The notes under the pieces are model-generated. The model worked only from the letters and a program-made list of their open reading frames with translations, was not told the DNA's origin and did not search any database. The position numbers and the translations under genes are program-made. From assembly GCF_002943525.1 (NCBI RefSeq), contig NZ_CP025394.1, positions 4,464,001 to 4,528,000 of the forward strand: a stretch of 64,000 bases of DNA, written 5' to 3'. This DNA is from Kitasatospora sp. MMS16-BH015 (GTDB lineage: Bacteria; Actinomycetota; Actinomycetes; Streptomycetales; Streptomycetaceae). Shown here one piece after another: positions 42,185 through 51,002 of this stretch (the stretch's first letter is position 1; the number at the start of each line of letters is the position of its first letter).

Positions 42185-43182
42185 CCACGGCCACCGCACT
42201 GCGCACCTCCACCATGGCCCAGGCGCTCAACCTGGCCCTCAAGGACGAGATGCGGGCCGACCCGACCGTGCACGTGCTCGGCGAGGACGTCGGCGCGCTC
42301 GGCGGCGTCTTCCGGATCACCGACGGCCTGACGGCCGAGTTCGGCGAGGACCGCTGCCTCAACACCCCGCTCGCCGAGGCGGGCATCCTCGGCACCGCGA
42401 TCGGCATGGCGATGTACGGCCTGCGCCCGGTGGTGGAGATGCAGTTCGACGCCTTCGCCTACCCGGCGATGGAGCAGCTCGTCTCGCACGTCGCCAAGAT
42501 GCGCAACCGCACGGCCGGCAGGCTGCCGCTGCCGATCACCATCCGCGTCCCCTACGGCGGCGGTATCGGCGGCGTCGAGCACCACAGCGACTCCTCCGAG
42601 GCGTACTACGCCTCCACCCCCGGCCTGCACGTGGTGACCCCGGCCACGGTCGAGGACGCCTACGGCCTGCTGCGCGCCTCGATCGCCTCCGACGACCCCG
42701 TGGTCTTCCTGGAGCCCAAGCGGCTCTACTGGGGCAAGAGCGAGTGGGACCCGTCGCTCGCGGTGCCGCCGATCGGCAAGGCCGCGCTGAAGCGGGACGG
42801 CCGCTCGGCGGTGCTGATCACCTACGGCCCCTCGCTGCCGATCTGCCTGGACGCGGCCGAGGCCGCCAAGGCCGAGGGCTGGGACCTCGCGGTGCTCGAC
42901 CTGCGCACCCTGGTGCCCTTCGACGAGCAGACGGTCTGCGAGGTGGTCCGCTCGATCGGGCGGGCCGTGGTGGTGCACGAGGCCACCGGCTTCGGCGGCC
43001 CCGGTGCGGAGATCGCCGCCCGGGTCACCGAGCGCTGCTTCCACCACCTGGCCGCGCCGGTGCTGCGGGTCACGGGCTTCGACATCCCCTTCCCGCCGCC
43101 GATGCTGGAGCACCATCACCTGCCCGGGGTGGACCGGATCCTGGACGCCGTCGCCCGGCTCCAGTGGGAGGACGGACGATGA
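42181..43182 (+). CDS. bkdB: 2-oxoacid dehydrogenase E1 component, beta subunit
   Basis: The product has 333 residues from ATG 42181. Typical motifs are LGEDVGALGGVFRIT, NTPLAEAGILGTAIGMAMYGLRPVVEMQF, FLEPKRLYW, and DLRTLVPFDEQTV in the C-terminal transketolase domain. It forms the alpha2-beta2 E1 with the upstream subunit. ATGA overlaps on both sides make a tightly coupled three-gene operon. No E3 gene is present, so a general dihydrolipoamide dehydrogenase must serve. Confidence 0.85.
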   Translation: MTTATALRTSTMAQALNLALKDEMRADPTVHVLGEDVGALGGVFRITDGLTAEFGEDRCLNTPLAEAGILGTAIGMAMYGLRPVVEMQFDAFAYPAMEQLVSHVAKMRNRTAGRLPLPITIRVPYGGGIGGVEHHSDSSEAYYASTPGLHVVTPATVEDAYGLLRASIASDDPVVFLEPKRLYWGKSEWDPSLAVPPIGKAALKRDGRSAVLITYGPSLPICLDAAEAAKAEGWDLAVLDLRTLVPFDEQTVCEVVRSIGRAVVVHEATGFGGPGAEIAARVTERCFHHLAAPVLRVTGFDIPFPPPMLEHHHLPGVDRILDAVARLQWEDGR

Positions 43183-44531
43183 TGCCGGTGGTGCGGGAGT
43201 TCAAGCTGCCCGATCTCGGTGAGGGGCTCACCGGGGCCGAGGTGGTCCGCTGGATGGTCGAGGTCGGCGAGGTCATCGCGATCGACCAGCCGGTGGTCGA
43301 GGTGGAGACCGCCAAGGCCGTGGTGGAGGTGCCCTGCCCGTACGGCGGCGTGGTCACCGCCCTCTACGGCGCGGAGGGCGAGGAGATCGCCGTCGGCGCC
43401 CCGCTGATCACCGTCGCGGTGGCGCCGGCGGAGGGTGCCGAGGCACTGGTGGCCGCGGAGGCGGCGGCCGCCGCCGCGGTGGCCGCCGAGCGGCCGCTGG
43501 TCGGGTACGGCGTGGCCGAGCCCGCCAAGGGCGGGCGGCGGGCGAGGGTCGGGGTCGCTCCGGTCACTGCTGCTGCTCCGGCTCCGGCTGCTGCTCTGAC
43601 TCTGGTTCCGGCTCCGGTTGCCGTGGCTGCTCCGGTGGCGCCCGTCCCGGTCGTGGTGCCGGTGATCTCGCCGCTGGTGCGGCGGTTGGCCCGGGAGCAG
43701 GGCGTCGACCTGACCGCGCTGACCGGCAGCGGGCCGGACGGGCTGATCATGCGGGCGGACGTGGAACGGGCGGTCGCGGCGAAGGTGACCGCTCCGGCCG
43801 CTGCGGCTTCCGCTACCGCTGCGGCTTCGGCTGCGGCTTCGGCCGAGGGGGTCATCCCGCTGCGCGGGCTGCGCAAGGCGGTGGCCGAGAAGCTCAGCCG
43901 CAGCCACCGGGAGATCCCGGCCGCGACCTGCTGGGTGGACGCCGATGCCACCGAACTGATGGCGCTGCGCCGGCAGTTGAATGCCACCCCGGGGCCCAAG
44001 GTGAGCGTGCTCGCGCTGCTCGCCAAGATCTGCACGGTCGCGCTGGACCGCTTCCCGGAGCTCAACTCCAGTGTCACCGAGGACGGTTCGGGGATCATCC
44101 GGCACTCCGTGGTGCACCTGGGCTTCGCCGCCCAGGGCGAGCGCGGCCTGGTCGTCCCGGTGGTCCGGGACGCGCACCTGCGCAGCACCGACCAACTCGG
44201 CGAGGAGCTGGGAAGGTTGACCGAGGGTGCCCGGACCGGCGCGCTCAAGCCGGCCGAGCTGACCGGCGGCACCTTCACCCTCAACAACTACGGCGTCTTC
44301 GGTGTGGACGGCTCCACCCCGATCCTCAACCACCCCGAGGCCGCCATGCTCGGCGTCGGCCGGATCGTGGCCAAGCCCTGGGTGCACCAGGGCGAGTTGG
44401 CCGTCCGCCAGGTCACCCAGCTCTCATTCACCTTCGACCACCGCGTCTGCGACGGCGGCACGGCCGGCGGCTTCCTCCGCTTCGTCGCCGACTGCGTCGA
44501 GCAGCCCGGCATGCTCCTGCGCCAGCTCTGA
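43179..44531 (+). CDS. bkdC: Dihydrolipoamide acyltransferase, E2 component
   Basis: ATG 43179 gives 450 residues. A lipoyl domain lies at residues 5-80, with the target Lys in VETAKAVVEV. An Ala/Pro/Val-rich linker follows; its codons (GCT, CCG, GTT) are less GC-biased than the rest. The peripheral subunit-binding domain is ISPLVRRLAREQGVDLTALTGSGPDG. The catalytic domain ends with TFDHRVCDGGTAGGFL, the DHRxxDG active-site signature. It transfers the acyl group to CoA. There is one lipoyl domain only. Confidence 0.85.
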   Translation: MMPVVREFKLPDLGEGLTGAEVVRWMVEVGEVIAIDQPVVEVETAKAVVEVPCPYGGVVTALYGAEGEEIAVGAPLITVAVAPAEGAEALVAAEAAAAAAVAAERPLVGYGVAEPAKGGRRARVGVAPVTAAAPAPAAALTLVPAPVAVAAPVAPVPVVVPVISPLVRRLAREQGVDLTALTGSGPDGLIMRADVERAVAAKVTAPAAAASATAAASAAASAEGVIPLRGLRKAVAEKLSRSHREIPAATCWVDADATELMALRRQLNATPGPKVSVLALLAKICTVALDRFPELNSSVTEDGSGIIRHSVVHLGFAAQGERGLVVPVVRDAHLRSTDQLGEELGRLTEGARTGALKPAELTGGTFTLNNYGVFGVDGSTPILNHPEAAMLGVGRIVAKPWVHQGELAVRQVTQLSFTFDHRVCDGGTAGGFLRFVADCVEQPGMLLRQL

Positions 44532-44552
44532 CCAGCCCGTCCGGCTTCACCG

Positions 44553-44580
44553 AGGCGGCCACCCGACCGGGTGGCCGCCT
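44553..44580 (+). terminator. Hairpin after the E2 gene
   Basis: AGGCGGCCACCC pairs perfectly with GGGTGGCCGCCT around GACC, 21 nt after the stop. It is a strong candidate terminator for the dehydrogenase operon. Confidence 0.75.
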
Positions 44581-44815
44581 CGCCTGCGTGCGCGCGGGGA
44601 ATGGGCGCCGGGCGGAGGTGGTGGAGCCGGTTCCGGCAGGGGGCACCTGCGGGCCGAAGGCTGGGGCGCGGCGGGCGAGAGTAGCGCTTTGATGGGGTGG
44701 GTGTCCGGGCTTCGCCGGATTTGTGGGATGAGCTGTCTGTGCGTGGCACGCTACCGAGACGTCAGCGGGATGGGCCAGACGTGGAAACGGGACGACCGGA
44801 AGCGAAGCGATTCTC

Positions 44816-46507
44816 TTGGGCACTCGTCAAATCGCGGTGAAGACACCATCGTTGAGGGTCCGAGCGGGCCATGGGTCGGTGGCGGTCGCTGCCGTGCCGG
44901 GGCTGGGAATGCCGGTGATCGAGCCGGAGGACGAGGCGCCGGAGGCGGTGGAGCCGGGAGCCGGGGCCGCTCGGGTCGAGGTGGCAGAGGCGGAAAACCC
45001 GGCCCTGGCGGCCGAGTTGGTGGTGCCGCCCCGGCCGGAGCTGCCGCCGGTGGCGCACCTGCGGTCGGTGCTGCACGTGCAGTCGGTGGCTCAGGTGATG
45101 CCGATGGTACCGGTGGTGCCGGTGGTCCAGCCGGTGGTGGCCCTGTCGCAGTCGGCCGAACCGGTGGGCGGGGTCGTGGAGCGGGTGGCGCCGGGTGCAC
45201 AGGTGCCCCCGGCGGCGCCGGTCCAGCCGATGTTCCCCGATGCGCCGGGGCTCAACTGGGCCGGGCCCGGGGATCATTGGAGCCGGGCCTGGGCGCTCGG
45301 AACGGTCGGGGAGACCGAGGTGACACCGCCGGCCGCACCCGAGCCGGTGGCGGCCGTGGTCGAGGGCGGGGCGCCGACGGCGCGGGACATCGAGTTGATC
45401 CGGGCCAGCCTGGCGGTGGTGGAACCGGTGGCGGACCGGGCCACCGCGCACTTCTACGCGCTGATCTTCCTGCACCACCCCGAGGTGCGGGCGCTCTTCC
45501 CGGCCGCGATGGACGTACAGCGCGACCGGCTGTTCCGGGCGCTGCTCGCGGCGGCTCGGGGCGCCGACGACCTGCCGGCGCTCACCGAGTACCTCTCCGC
45601 GCTCGGCCGGGGGCACCGGAAGTACGGCACGCTGACCGGCCACTACGGCCCGGTCGGCGAGTGCCTGATCGCCGCGCTGGAACGTTACTGCGGCAGCCGC
45701 TGGGACGCCGAGACCGAGCTGGCCTGGCGCCGGGTGTACGGGCTGATCGCCAAGGTGATGAGCGAGGCGGCGGAGGAGGCGGCCCGGGTCTCGCCGCCCT
45801 GGTGGCAGGCGGAGATCGTCGGGCACCGGCTGCGCACCCCGGAGGTGGTCGAGCTGACGCTGCGGCCGGACCAGGCGTACCCGTACCGGGCCGGCCAGCA
45901 CGCCTCGGTGGAGACGCCCTGGTGGCCCCGGGTCTGGCGGCAGTTCTCCTTCGCCACCGCCCCGCGCCCGGACGGCCTGCTCACCTTCCAGGTCAAGGCG
46001 GTGCCGGCGGGCTGGGTGAGCAATGCGCTGGTGCACCGGGCCGCGCCCGGGGACGTGCTGCGGATCGGGCCCGCCGCCGGGGCGATGGTGGTGGACCACG
46101 CGGGCGGGGAGGACCTGCTCTGCCTGGGCGGCGGCACCGGCATAGCGCCGATCCGGGCCCTGGTCGAGGAGGTGGCCGAGCACGGCGCGGGCGGCCGGGC
46201 GGTGGACGTGTTCTACGGCGCGCGGCGGCGCGCGGACCTCTACGAGCTGGCGGAGCTGCGGCGACTGGCGACCGTGCACCGGTGGCTCTCGGTGCGGGCG
46301 ATGGTCTCGGCGGAGCCGGTGGTCACCGGGGAAGCGCTGGTGGGCGAGCTGCCCGAGGTGATCGGCGGGCCGGGCGGGGCGTGGCGCGGCCGGGCGGCGT
46401 ACCTGAGCGGGCCCGCCGCGATGGTGCGGCGGGCCGCGGGGGCGCTGCTGCGGGCCGGGGTGGCGCCCACGGCGATCCACCACGACCTGGTGGGCGAGCT
46501 GGCCTGA
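44816..46507 (+). CDS. Flavohaemoprotein-like globin/reductase with long N-terminal extension
   Basis: The frame can begin at TTG 44816, GTG 44837 or later; none has a clear ribosome-binding site, so the start is uncertain. From 44816 the product has 563 residues. The first roughly 185 are Pro/Val-rich low complexity, then a globin domain (about 190-325) with the proximal His in GRGHRKYG. An FAD domain follows (WRQFSFATAP), then an NAD domain (LLCLGGGTGIAPIRAL). Flavohaemoproteins oxidise nitric oxide to nitrate. Typical length is near 400, so the extension is unusual. Confidence 0.75.
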   Translation: MGTRQIAVKTPSLRVRAGHGSVAVAAVPGLGMPVIEPEDEAPEAVEPGAGAARVEVAEAENPALAAELVVPPRPELPPVAHLRSVLHVQSVAQVMPMVPVVPVVQPVVALSQSAEPVGGVVERVAPGAQVPPAAPVQPMFPDAPGLNWAGPGDHWSRAWALGTVGETEVTPPAAPEPVAAVVEGGAPTARDIELIRASLAVVEPVADRATAHFYALIFLHHPEVRALFPAAMDVQRDRLFRALLAAARGADDLPALTEYLSALGRGHRKYGTLTGHYGPVGECLIAALERYCGSRWDAETELAWRRVYGLIAKVMSEAAEEAARVSPPWWQAEIVGHRLRTPEVVELTLRPDQAYPYRAGQHASVETPWWPRVWRQFSFATAPRPDGLLTFQVKAVPAGWVSNALVHRAAPGDVLRIGPAAGAMVVDHAGGEDLLCLGGGTGIAPIRALVEEVAEHGAGGRAVDVFYGARRRADLYELAELRRLATVHRWLSVRAMVSAEPVVTGEALVGELPEVIGGPGGAWRGRAAYLSGPAAMVRRAAGALLRAGVAPTAIHHDLVGELA

Positions 46508-46556
46508 GCCCGGGCCCCGGGCCGGCGAGTGGGCCCCGGTCCGGTGAGTGGGCGCG

Positions 46557-47081
46557 TCAGTCGAGGTCGGCGGCGAGGGTCGCGCGGATGCCCTCGATGT
46601 TGGCGGCCAGGTAGGCGCGGAGCGACGGGGGGACGACGTTGACCGAGGTGACGCCCTCGCGGGTGAAGGGCAGCCGGACGATCTCGTACTCGCCCTGGGG
46701 CTCGTCCACCTCGGGGCCGTGCCGACGGCTCGGGTCCATCGCGGCGAGGCGGCAGACGAAGAAGTGCTGCACCTTGACGCCGTGCGGGTGGGCCGGCGTG
46801 CCGTCCTCGTGGTGGGAGTGGGCGACGGTGTCGACGAAGGCGTGCACGACCCCCTCGACCCGGCCGCCGAGCTCCTCGTCCACCTCGCGGTGCAGCGCGG
46901 CGAGCACCGACTTGTCCTCGGGCTCGACCCCGCCGCCGGGAGTGATCCAGTACGGCCGGGCGCCCGGGCGGGTGCGCTTGATCAGCACCAGGGAGGCGGG
47001 GGCGTGCGGGTCGTCCGGGTCCACCTCCAGCAGGATCGCCCGGGCAGTGCGCTTCACCACGGGACGGACCGGGCCGGTCAT
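46557..47081 (-). CDS. Nudix hydrolase
   Basis: ATG 47081 follows CCGGAGG, giving 174 residues. The Nudix box is intact: GGGVEPEDKSVLAALHREVDEELGG. Hydrophobic strands VLIKRTRPGARPYWITPGGG precede it. These enzymes cleave nucleoside diphosphates linked to another group, or related substrates; the exact substrate is not evident. A His-rich loop (AHSHHEDGTPAHPHG) follows the box. It converges with the flavohaemoprotein gene; the 49-nt gap holds a GGCCCCGG-rich inverted repeat. Confidence 0.85.
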   Translation of the reverse strand: MTGPVRPVVKRTARAILLEVDPDDPHAPASLVLIKRTRPGARPYWITPGGGVEPEDKSVLAALHREVDEELGGRVEGVVHAFVDTVAHSHHEDGTPAHPHGVKVQHFFVCRLAAMDPSRRHGPEVDEPQGEYEIVRLPFTREGVTSVNVVPPSLRAYLAANIEGIRATLAADLD

Positions 47082-47470
47082 GGCCACCTCCGGAGGGGGC
47101 TCGGTACAGCTCTGGACAGCGGGGAGTCTCCCGCGCGGCGGGACGGCTGAAACTCGCCGCCGACCGCCCGGTGGGTGGTTCGACTGCGCCGAACGGCTGA
47201 TTCGCCGCGTTGCGGCGGTACGGCTGCCGGGAGTGGGCGGTCGTTCGATGGATCTTTGATGGTGAGGTCGGCCAGGAGACAATAGGGGTAAAGCAAGGGT
47301 CAATCGCCGGTAAATGCCATGGAAGTGAAGGTCGCGTGAAGAACGGAAGGCTTCGGGCGATTGCGGGCCCGTCGGCCCTGTGCTGCAATGAGCGCCAGTC
47401 GGGCGAATCGGCGCGGATTACTCCGCCTGCCCGCTCCGCATGAGGACTCGACCGGGGACTGGTAATCGCC
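47082..47470. other. 389-bp divergent intergenic region
   Basis: The region separates the Nudix gene from the IclR-type gene. It is less GC-rich than the flanking genes between about 47255 and 47345. It must contain both promoters. I see no repeat, convincing ORF or recognisable operator. Confidence 0.5.
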
Positions 47471-48325
47471 ATGGAACGCACGGGTCGGGCCGAAGCCGCG
47501 GAGCCGGAGGGCGGCGCGGCGAGGAACATACGGGGCGTCAGACCCCCGGACCGGCCCGCCGCCCGGGCGGTGACCAGGCGGACCGGCCGGCCGCCCACCC
47601 TGATCGCCTCGGTGCAGCGGGCCCTGCGGCTGCTGGAGGCGGTCGGCGAGCAGCAGCGCGGGGCGACGGCCAAGCAGCTGGCCCGCACGGCCGGGCTGCC
47701 GCTGGGCACCACGTACCACTTGCTGCGCACCCTCGCCCACGAGGGCTACCTGCGGCGGCTGGACGGCAAGTTCTACTTCGGCGCGGCCGTGGACGCCATC
47801 GGCCGGGCCGAGGACCGGCACGCCTGGCAGGACGGTCTGCGGCAGCGGATGGCGCTGCTGGGCGAGGAGTTGGGTGCGGCGGTGTACTACGCGGTCTACC
47901 AGGACGGCGAGGTGCGGGTGGTGGACGTGGCGACCGGCCCGGCCCGGCCGGCGGTGGCGGAGTGGGCCGACTTCCGGGCCACCGCGCACGCGCACGCCAT
48001 CGGGCTCTGCCTGCTCTCGCAGTTGGGCGAGGAGGGCCGGCGCGACCACCTGGCCCGCCACCCGCCGCAGGACCTCACCCCGGCCACCCTCACCGACCGG
48101 GCGGCGCTGCTGCGCCGGCTGGCCGCGGTGGAGCCGACCCGCCCGGTGCTCGAGCGGCAGGAGTACCAACTCGGCACGGTCTGCGCGGCGGTGCCGATCA
48201 CCGTCGGGGCGGCGGTGGCGACCATGGCGCTCTCGCTCCCGGTGGCCGAGGCGGCCCGGCTGCCGGCCGCCGCCGAGCGGCTGCGCGGACTGGTCGGGGC
48301 GATGACCCCCTCGTTCGTCCGGTAA
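47471..48325 (+). CDS. ssgR: IclR family regulator (SsgR-like)
   Basis: ATG 47471 gives 284 residues. The winged helix-turn-helix reads LIASVQRALRLLEAVGEQQRGATAKQLARTAGLPLGTTYHLLRTL, with KFYFGAAVDAIGRA as wing end. The IclR effector domain follows. The gene directly upstream of an SsgA-like gene in Streptomyces is ssgR, which activates ssgA during sporulation; this layout, followed by thiC a few kilobases on, fits my memory of the conserved locus. The name is based on context. Confidence 0.8.
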   Translation: MERTGRAEAAEPEGGAARNIRGVRPPDRPAARAVTRRTGRPPTLIASVQRALRLLEAVGEQQRGATAKQLARTAGLPLGTTYHLLRTLAHEGYLRRLDGKFYFGAAVDAIGRAEDRHAWQDGLRQRMALLGEELGAAVYYAVYQDGEVRVVDVATGPARPAVAEWADFRATAHAHAIGLCLLSQLGEEGRRDHLARHPPQDLTPATLTDRAALLRRLAAVEPTRPVLERQEYQLGTVCAAVPITVGAAVATMALSLPVAEAARLPAAAERLRGLVGAMTPSFVR

Positions 48326-48446
48326 CGGCGCGCCGCAGTTCGTTCACCATTTGAAAAAGCACGTCTTGTCCGCTTCGTCCCCGAACGGGGACCATGGTGG
48401 GATCACGACACGCAGGACGTAGAACGAGAGGTAGAGGTACTCGCGC

Positions 48447-48872
48447 ATGCACAGCACAGTCCAGGGCCAGGTGGTGATGCACCTCGTGGTCTCGAACGAG
48501 CTCTCCTTCCGCCTCCTGGTCGACCTGGAGTACGACCCGGCCGACCCGTTCGCGGTGCGCGTCACCTTCCACCTGCCCGGCGACGCCCCGGTCGCCTGGG
48601 TCTTCGCGCGCGAGCTGCTGCTCGACGGCATCAGCCGCCCGACCGGCGAGGGCGACGTGCACGTCCGCCCGGTGGGCGGCGAACTCGCCGACGTGCTGAT
48701 CGTGTTGCGCTCCCCGGAGGGGGAGGCGCGGCTGCGCTCCGCCGCGCCCCCGCTGATCGCCTTCCTGACCAGGACGGACCGGATGGTGCCGATGGGTCAG
48801 GAGCTCACCGGGGACGAGATCGAGGCGCAGCTGGCCGACATCCTGAGCCAGGGCGGCGCGCGCGGGGTCTGA
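48447..48872 (+). CDS. ssgA: SsgA-like sporulation/cell division regulator
   Basis: The product has 141 residues from ATG 48447. SALP family features are VSNELSFRLLVDLEYDPADPFAVRVTFHLPGD, VAWVFARELLLDGISRPTGEGDVHV and FLTRTDRMVPMGQE. SsgA-like proteins are found only in morphologically complex actinomycetes and help place septa in aerial hyphae. The HLPGDAPVAWVFARELLLDG stretch is closer to SsgA than to SsgB as I recall them. It is likely activated by the upstream IclR-type protein. Confidence 0.85.
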   Translation: MHSTVQGQVVMHLVVSNELSFRLLVDLEYDPADPFAVRVTFHLPGDAPVAWVFARELLLDGISRPTGEGDVHVRPVGGELADVLIVLRSPEGEARLRSAAPPLIAFLTRTDRMVPMGQELTGDEIEAQLADILSQGGARGV

Positions 48873-48883
48873 GGACGTGCGAA

Positions 48884-48912
48884 GGGGGCCCGGGCGTGCG
48901 GCCCGGGCCCCC
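48884..48912. terminator. Bidirectional terminator between ssgA and the holin-like gene
   Basis: GGGGGCCCGGGC (48884-48895) pairs perfectly with GCCCGGGCCCCC (48901-48912) around GTGCG. It lies between convergent genes. Confidence 0.8.
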
Positions 48913-48928
48913 TGTCGTTCGCGGTGCG

Positions 48929-49306
48929 TCAGTCCTTGTCGTCGAAGGCCAGGTGCAGGCCCCAGGAGACCAGGCTGATGATCAGCGAGCCGAACAGCGC
49001 CGCCCAGAAGCCCTGGACGTGGAAGTCCAGGCTGAGCTTGTCCGAGGCCCAGGAAGTCAGCCACAGCATCAGGGCGTTGATGAGGAAGGTGACCAGGCCG
49101 AGGGTCAGGATGAACAGGGGTAGCGAGAACAGCTTCACCACCGGCTTGATCAGCCAGTTCACCACCCCGAAGACCAGGGCGACGGCGATCACGGTGATCG
49201 TCTTGTGCTGCCAGTCGCCCCCGGAGAGGGTGATCCCGTCGACGATCCAGGCCGCCACCCAGATGGCCGCCGCGTTGATGAGCGTTTTGATGACGAAACT
49301 CTTCAT
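48929..49306 (-). CDS. Phage-holin-like (YvlD/DUF360 type) four-helix membrane protein
   Basis: The product has 125 residues with four hydrophobic helices (residues 6-24, 36-60, 62-88, 98-120). The motif VNWLIKPVVKLFSLPLFILTLGL is characteristic of this small membrane family, often called phage holin family or DUF360. The role is unknown in bacteria; there is no phage context here. It converges with ssgA and diverges from the cupin gene. Confidence 0.8.
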   Translation of the reverse strand: MKSFVIKTLINAAAIWVAAWIVDGITLSGGDWQHKTITVIAVALVFGVVNWLIKPVVKLFSLPLFILTLGLVTFLINALMLWLTSWASDKLSLDFHVQGFWAALFGSLIISLVSWGLHLAFDDKD

Positions 49307-49393
49307 GCCGCCGATCGTCGCAGCTCAGGGGGCCGGGCGGAAGCTCCCTGCCGGATGATGTTCAATGACCGGAGGACGGGTGGAGGGACGAGG

Positions 49394-49711
49394 ATGAAGC
49401 TCTTCCGGTTGGACCAGCTGGACGCCGAGCGGGCGGCCAACGACGGTGCGTACCTGCGCTTCCTGAAGGAGCGCCACATGTCCGCCGGTCTGTACGCCCT
49501 GGCACCGGGTGAGACCGACACCCAGACCCCGCACGCCCAGGACGAGATCTACCAGATCGTCAGCGGCCGGGCCGAGTTGACCGTCGGCGACGAGACCGCG
49601 ACGGTCGGCCGCGGCTGCGTGGTGTACGTGCCGGCCGGGGTGCCGCACCGCTTCCACCACGTCACCGAGGAGCTGCGGGTGCTGGTGGTCTTCTCGCCGC
49701 CCGAGGACTGA
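49394..49711 (+). CDS. Cupin domain protein
   Basis: ATG 49394 after GGGACGAGG gives 105 residues. A single cupin barrel is visible: TPHAQDEIYQIVSGRAELTVGDE (motif 1 with His, Glu) and VYVPAGVPHRFHHV (motif 2 with His). These residues bind a metal. Substrate and role are unknown. It lies 44 nt before tenA on the same strand and is probably cotranscribed. Confidence 0.8.
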   Translation: MKLFRLDQLDAERAANDGAYLRFLKERHMSAGLYALAPGETDTQTPHAQDEIYQIVSGRAELTVGDETATVGRGCVVYVPAGVPHRFHHVTEELRVLVVFSPPED

Positions 49712-49755
49712 GGCGGCCTCCCGGGCCCGGCGGATCGGCCGGGTACCGTGCCGGT

Positions 49756-50424
49756 ATGACCAGCACGCTTACCGAAGAACTCTGGGCTGCCGTCGAGCCG
49801 GTGTACGCCGAGATCCTGGCCCACCCCTTCCTCGGCGGACTGACCGACGGCACGCTGCCGCGCGAGGCCTTCCGGCACTTCGTCGTACAGGACTCGCACT
49901 ACCTGCGCGACTACGCGCGGGCCCTGGCGGTCTGCGCCGCCAAGGCGCCCGGGGAGGCGGAGGTGCGGGCCTTCGCCGACGACGCGATCGGCGCGCTCGC
50001 CGCCGAGCAGGGCATGCACGCCGAGTTCCTCACCGCCTTCGGCGACACCGCCGAGCAGGCCGCCGCCGAGCCGGTGCTGCCGACCACCCGCGCGTACACC
50101 AGCTACCTGCTGGCCACCGTCTACGGCGGCTCCTTCGCCGAGGGCCTGGCCGCCGTGCTGCCCTGCTACTGGATCTACGCCCGGGTCGGCGAGCAGCTGC
50201 TCGCGCAGTCCTCCCCCGACCCGCTCTACGCCAAGTGGATCTCCACCTACGGAGACGAGGCGTTCCAGTCCGTGGTGCGGCGGGTGCTGGCGCTCACCGA
50301 CCGCCTCGGCGAGGAGGTCTCCCCGGCCGAGCGGCGGCGGATGGTGGAGCACTTCAGCAGCACCTCGCGCTACGAGTGGATGTTCTGGGACGCCGCCTGG
50401 CGCGGGGAGACCTGGCCGGTCTGA
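49756..50424 (+). CDS. tenA: TenA/thiaminase II family protein
   Basis: The product has 222 residues, all-helical. Family motifs are FRHFVVQDSHYLRDYARAL, and LPCYWIYARVGEQLL with the active-site Cys. The C-terminus has SRYEWMFWDAAW, ending in the conserved aromatic/acidic cluster. TenA hydrolyses aminopyrimidine products of thiamin breakdown so they re-enter thiamin synthesis. This agrees with thiC 3.4 kb downstream, although no riboswitch precedes this gene. Confidence 0.85.
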   Translation: MTSTLTEELWAAVEPVYAEILAHPFLGGLTDGTLPREAFRHFVVQDSHYLRDYARALAVCAAKAPGEAEVRAFADDAIGALAAEQGMHAEFLTAFGDTAEQAAAEPVLPTTRAYTSYLLATVYGGSFAEGLAAVLPCYWIYARVGEQLLAQSSPDPLYAKWISTYGDEAFQSVVRRVLALTDRLGEEVSPAERRRMVEHFSSTSRYEWMFWDAAWRGETWPV

Positions 50425-50606
50425 CCTCGCTCGGGCGCGGTGGCTGGGGGTGATCCCTGGGGCCCGGCCTCAGGGGGATCTCCGGGTTCTCTCGGGGGCT
50501 GGAACCCTCGTTCCGCAGGTACGCCCCCCGTACGATCGAAGTATCGAAAGCGAGCGGGACGCGGCGGAGAAGCCGGCGCTAGCCCGAGGGGAGAGAAGGA
50601 ACCGAC

Positions 50607-50807
50607 ATGGCTGAGCTCTGGAAGTCGCTGCCCTCTTGGGTGCGCAACATCGTCGTCCCGATCATCGTCCTGGTCCTGGCCTGGAACCTGATCTGGTTCG
50701 TGGTCGGCGTGGTGAGCTCGCTGCTCGCGCTGGTGATCAAGGCCCTGGTGGTGGTCGGGGTGGCCGCCGCCGTCTGGATCCTGGTGAAGAAGGCAGCCAA
50801 GAGCTGA
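50607..50807 (+). CDS. Small DUF5326-like membrane protein
   Basis: ATG 50607 is preceded by GAAGGA. The 66-residue product has an amphipathic start (MAELWKSLPSWVRNIVVP) and one or two long hydrophobic segments up to residue 60, ending KKAAKS. It matches the DUF5326 family common in streptomycetes. No function is known. It has its own terminator downstream. Confidence 0.75.
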   Translation: MAELWKSLPSWVRNIVVPIIVLVLAWNLIWFVVGVVSSLLALVIKALVVVGVAAAVWILVKKAAKS

Positions 50808-50827
50808 CCTGGTCCGATCGAACGTCG

Positions 50828-50862
50828 AGACCCCGCCTCCGGAGCTTCCGGGGGCGGGGTCT
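50828..50862 (+). terminator. Terminator after the DUF5326-like gene
   Basis: AGACCCCGCC at 50828-50837 pairs with GGCGGGGTCT at 50853-50862, with additional TCCGG/CCGGA pairing inside. It starts 21 nt after the stop. Confidence 0.75.
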
Positions 50863-51002
50863 TCGGTTGTGCACGGTGTGCCCGGTGACATCCGTCATGC
50901 GGGTTGCCGGACGGTAGGCACTGCAGCGGGTGGGGCCCCTCGCGGGATGGTTGAGCCACGGCCGGGAACGGCACCGGGGCGGAACCGAAAGGGCGGACAC
51001 CA

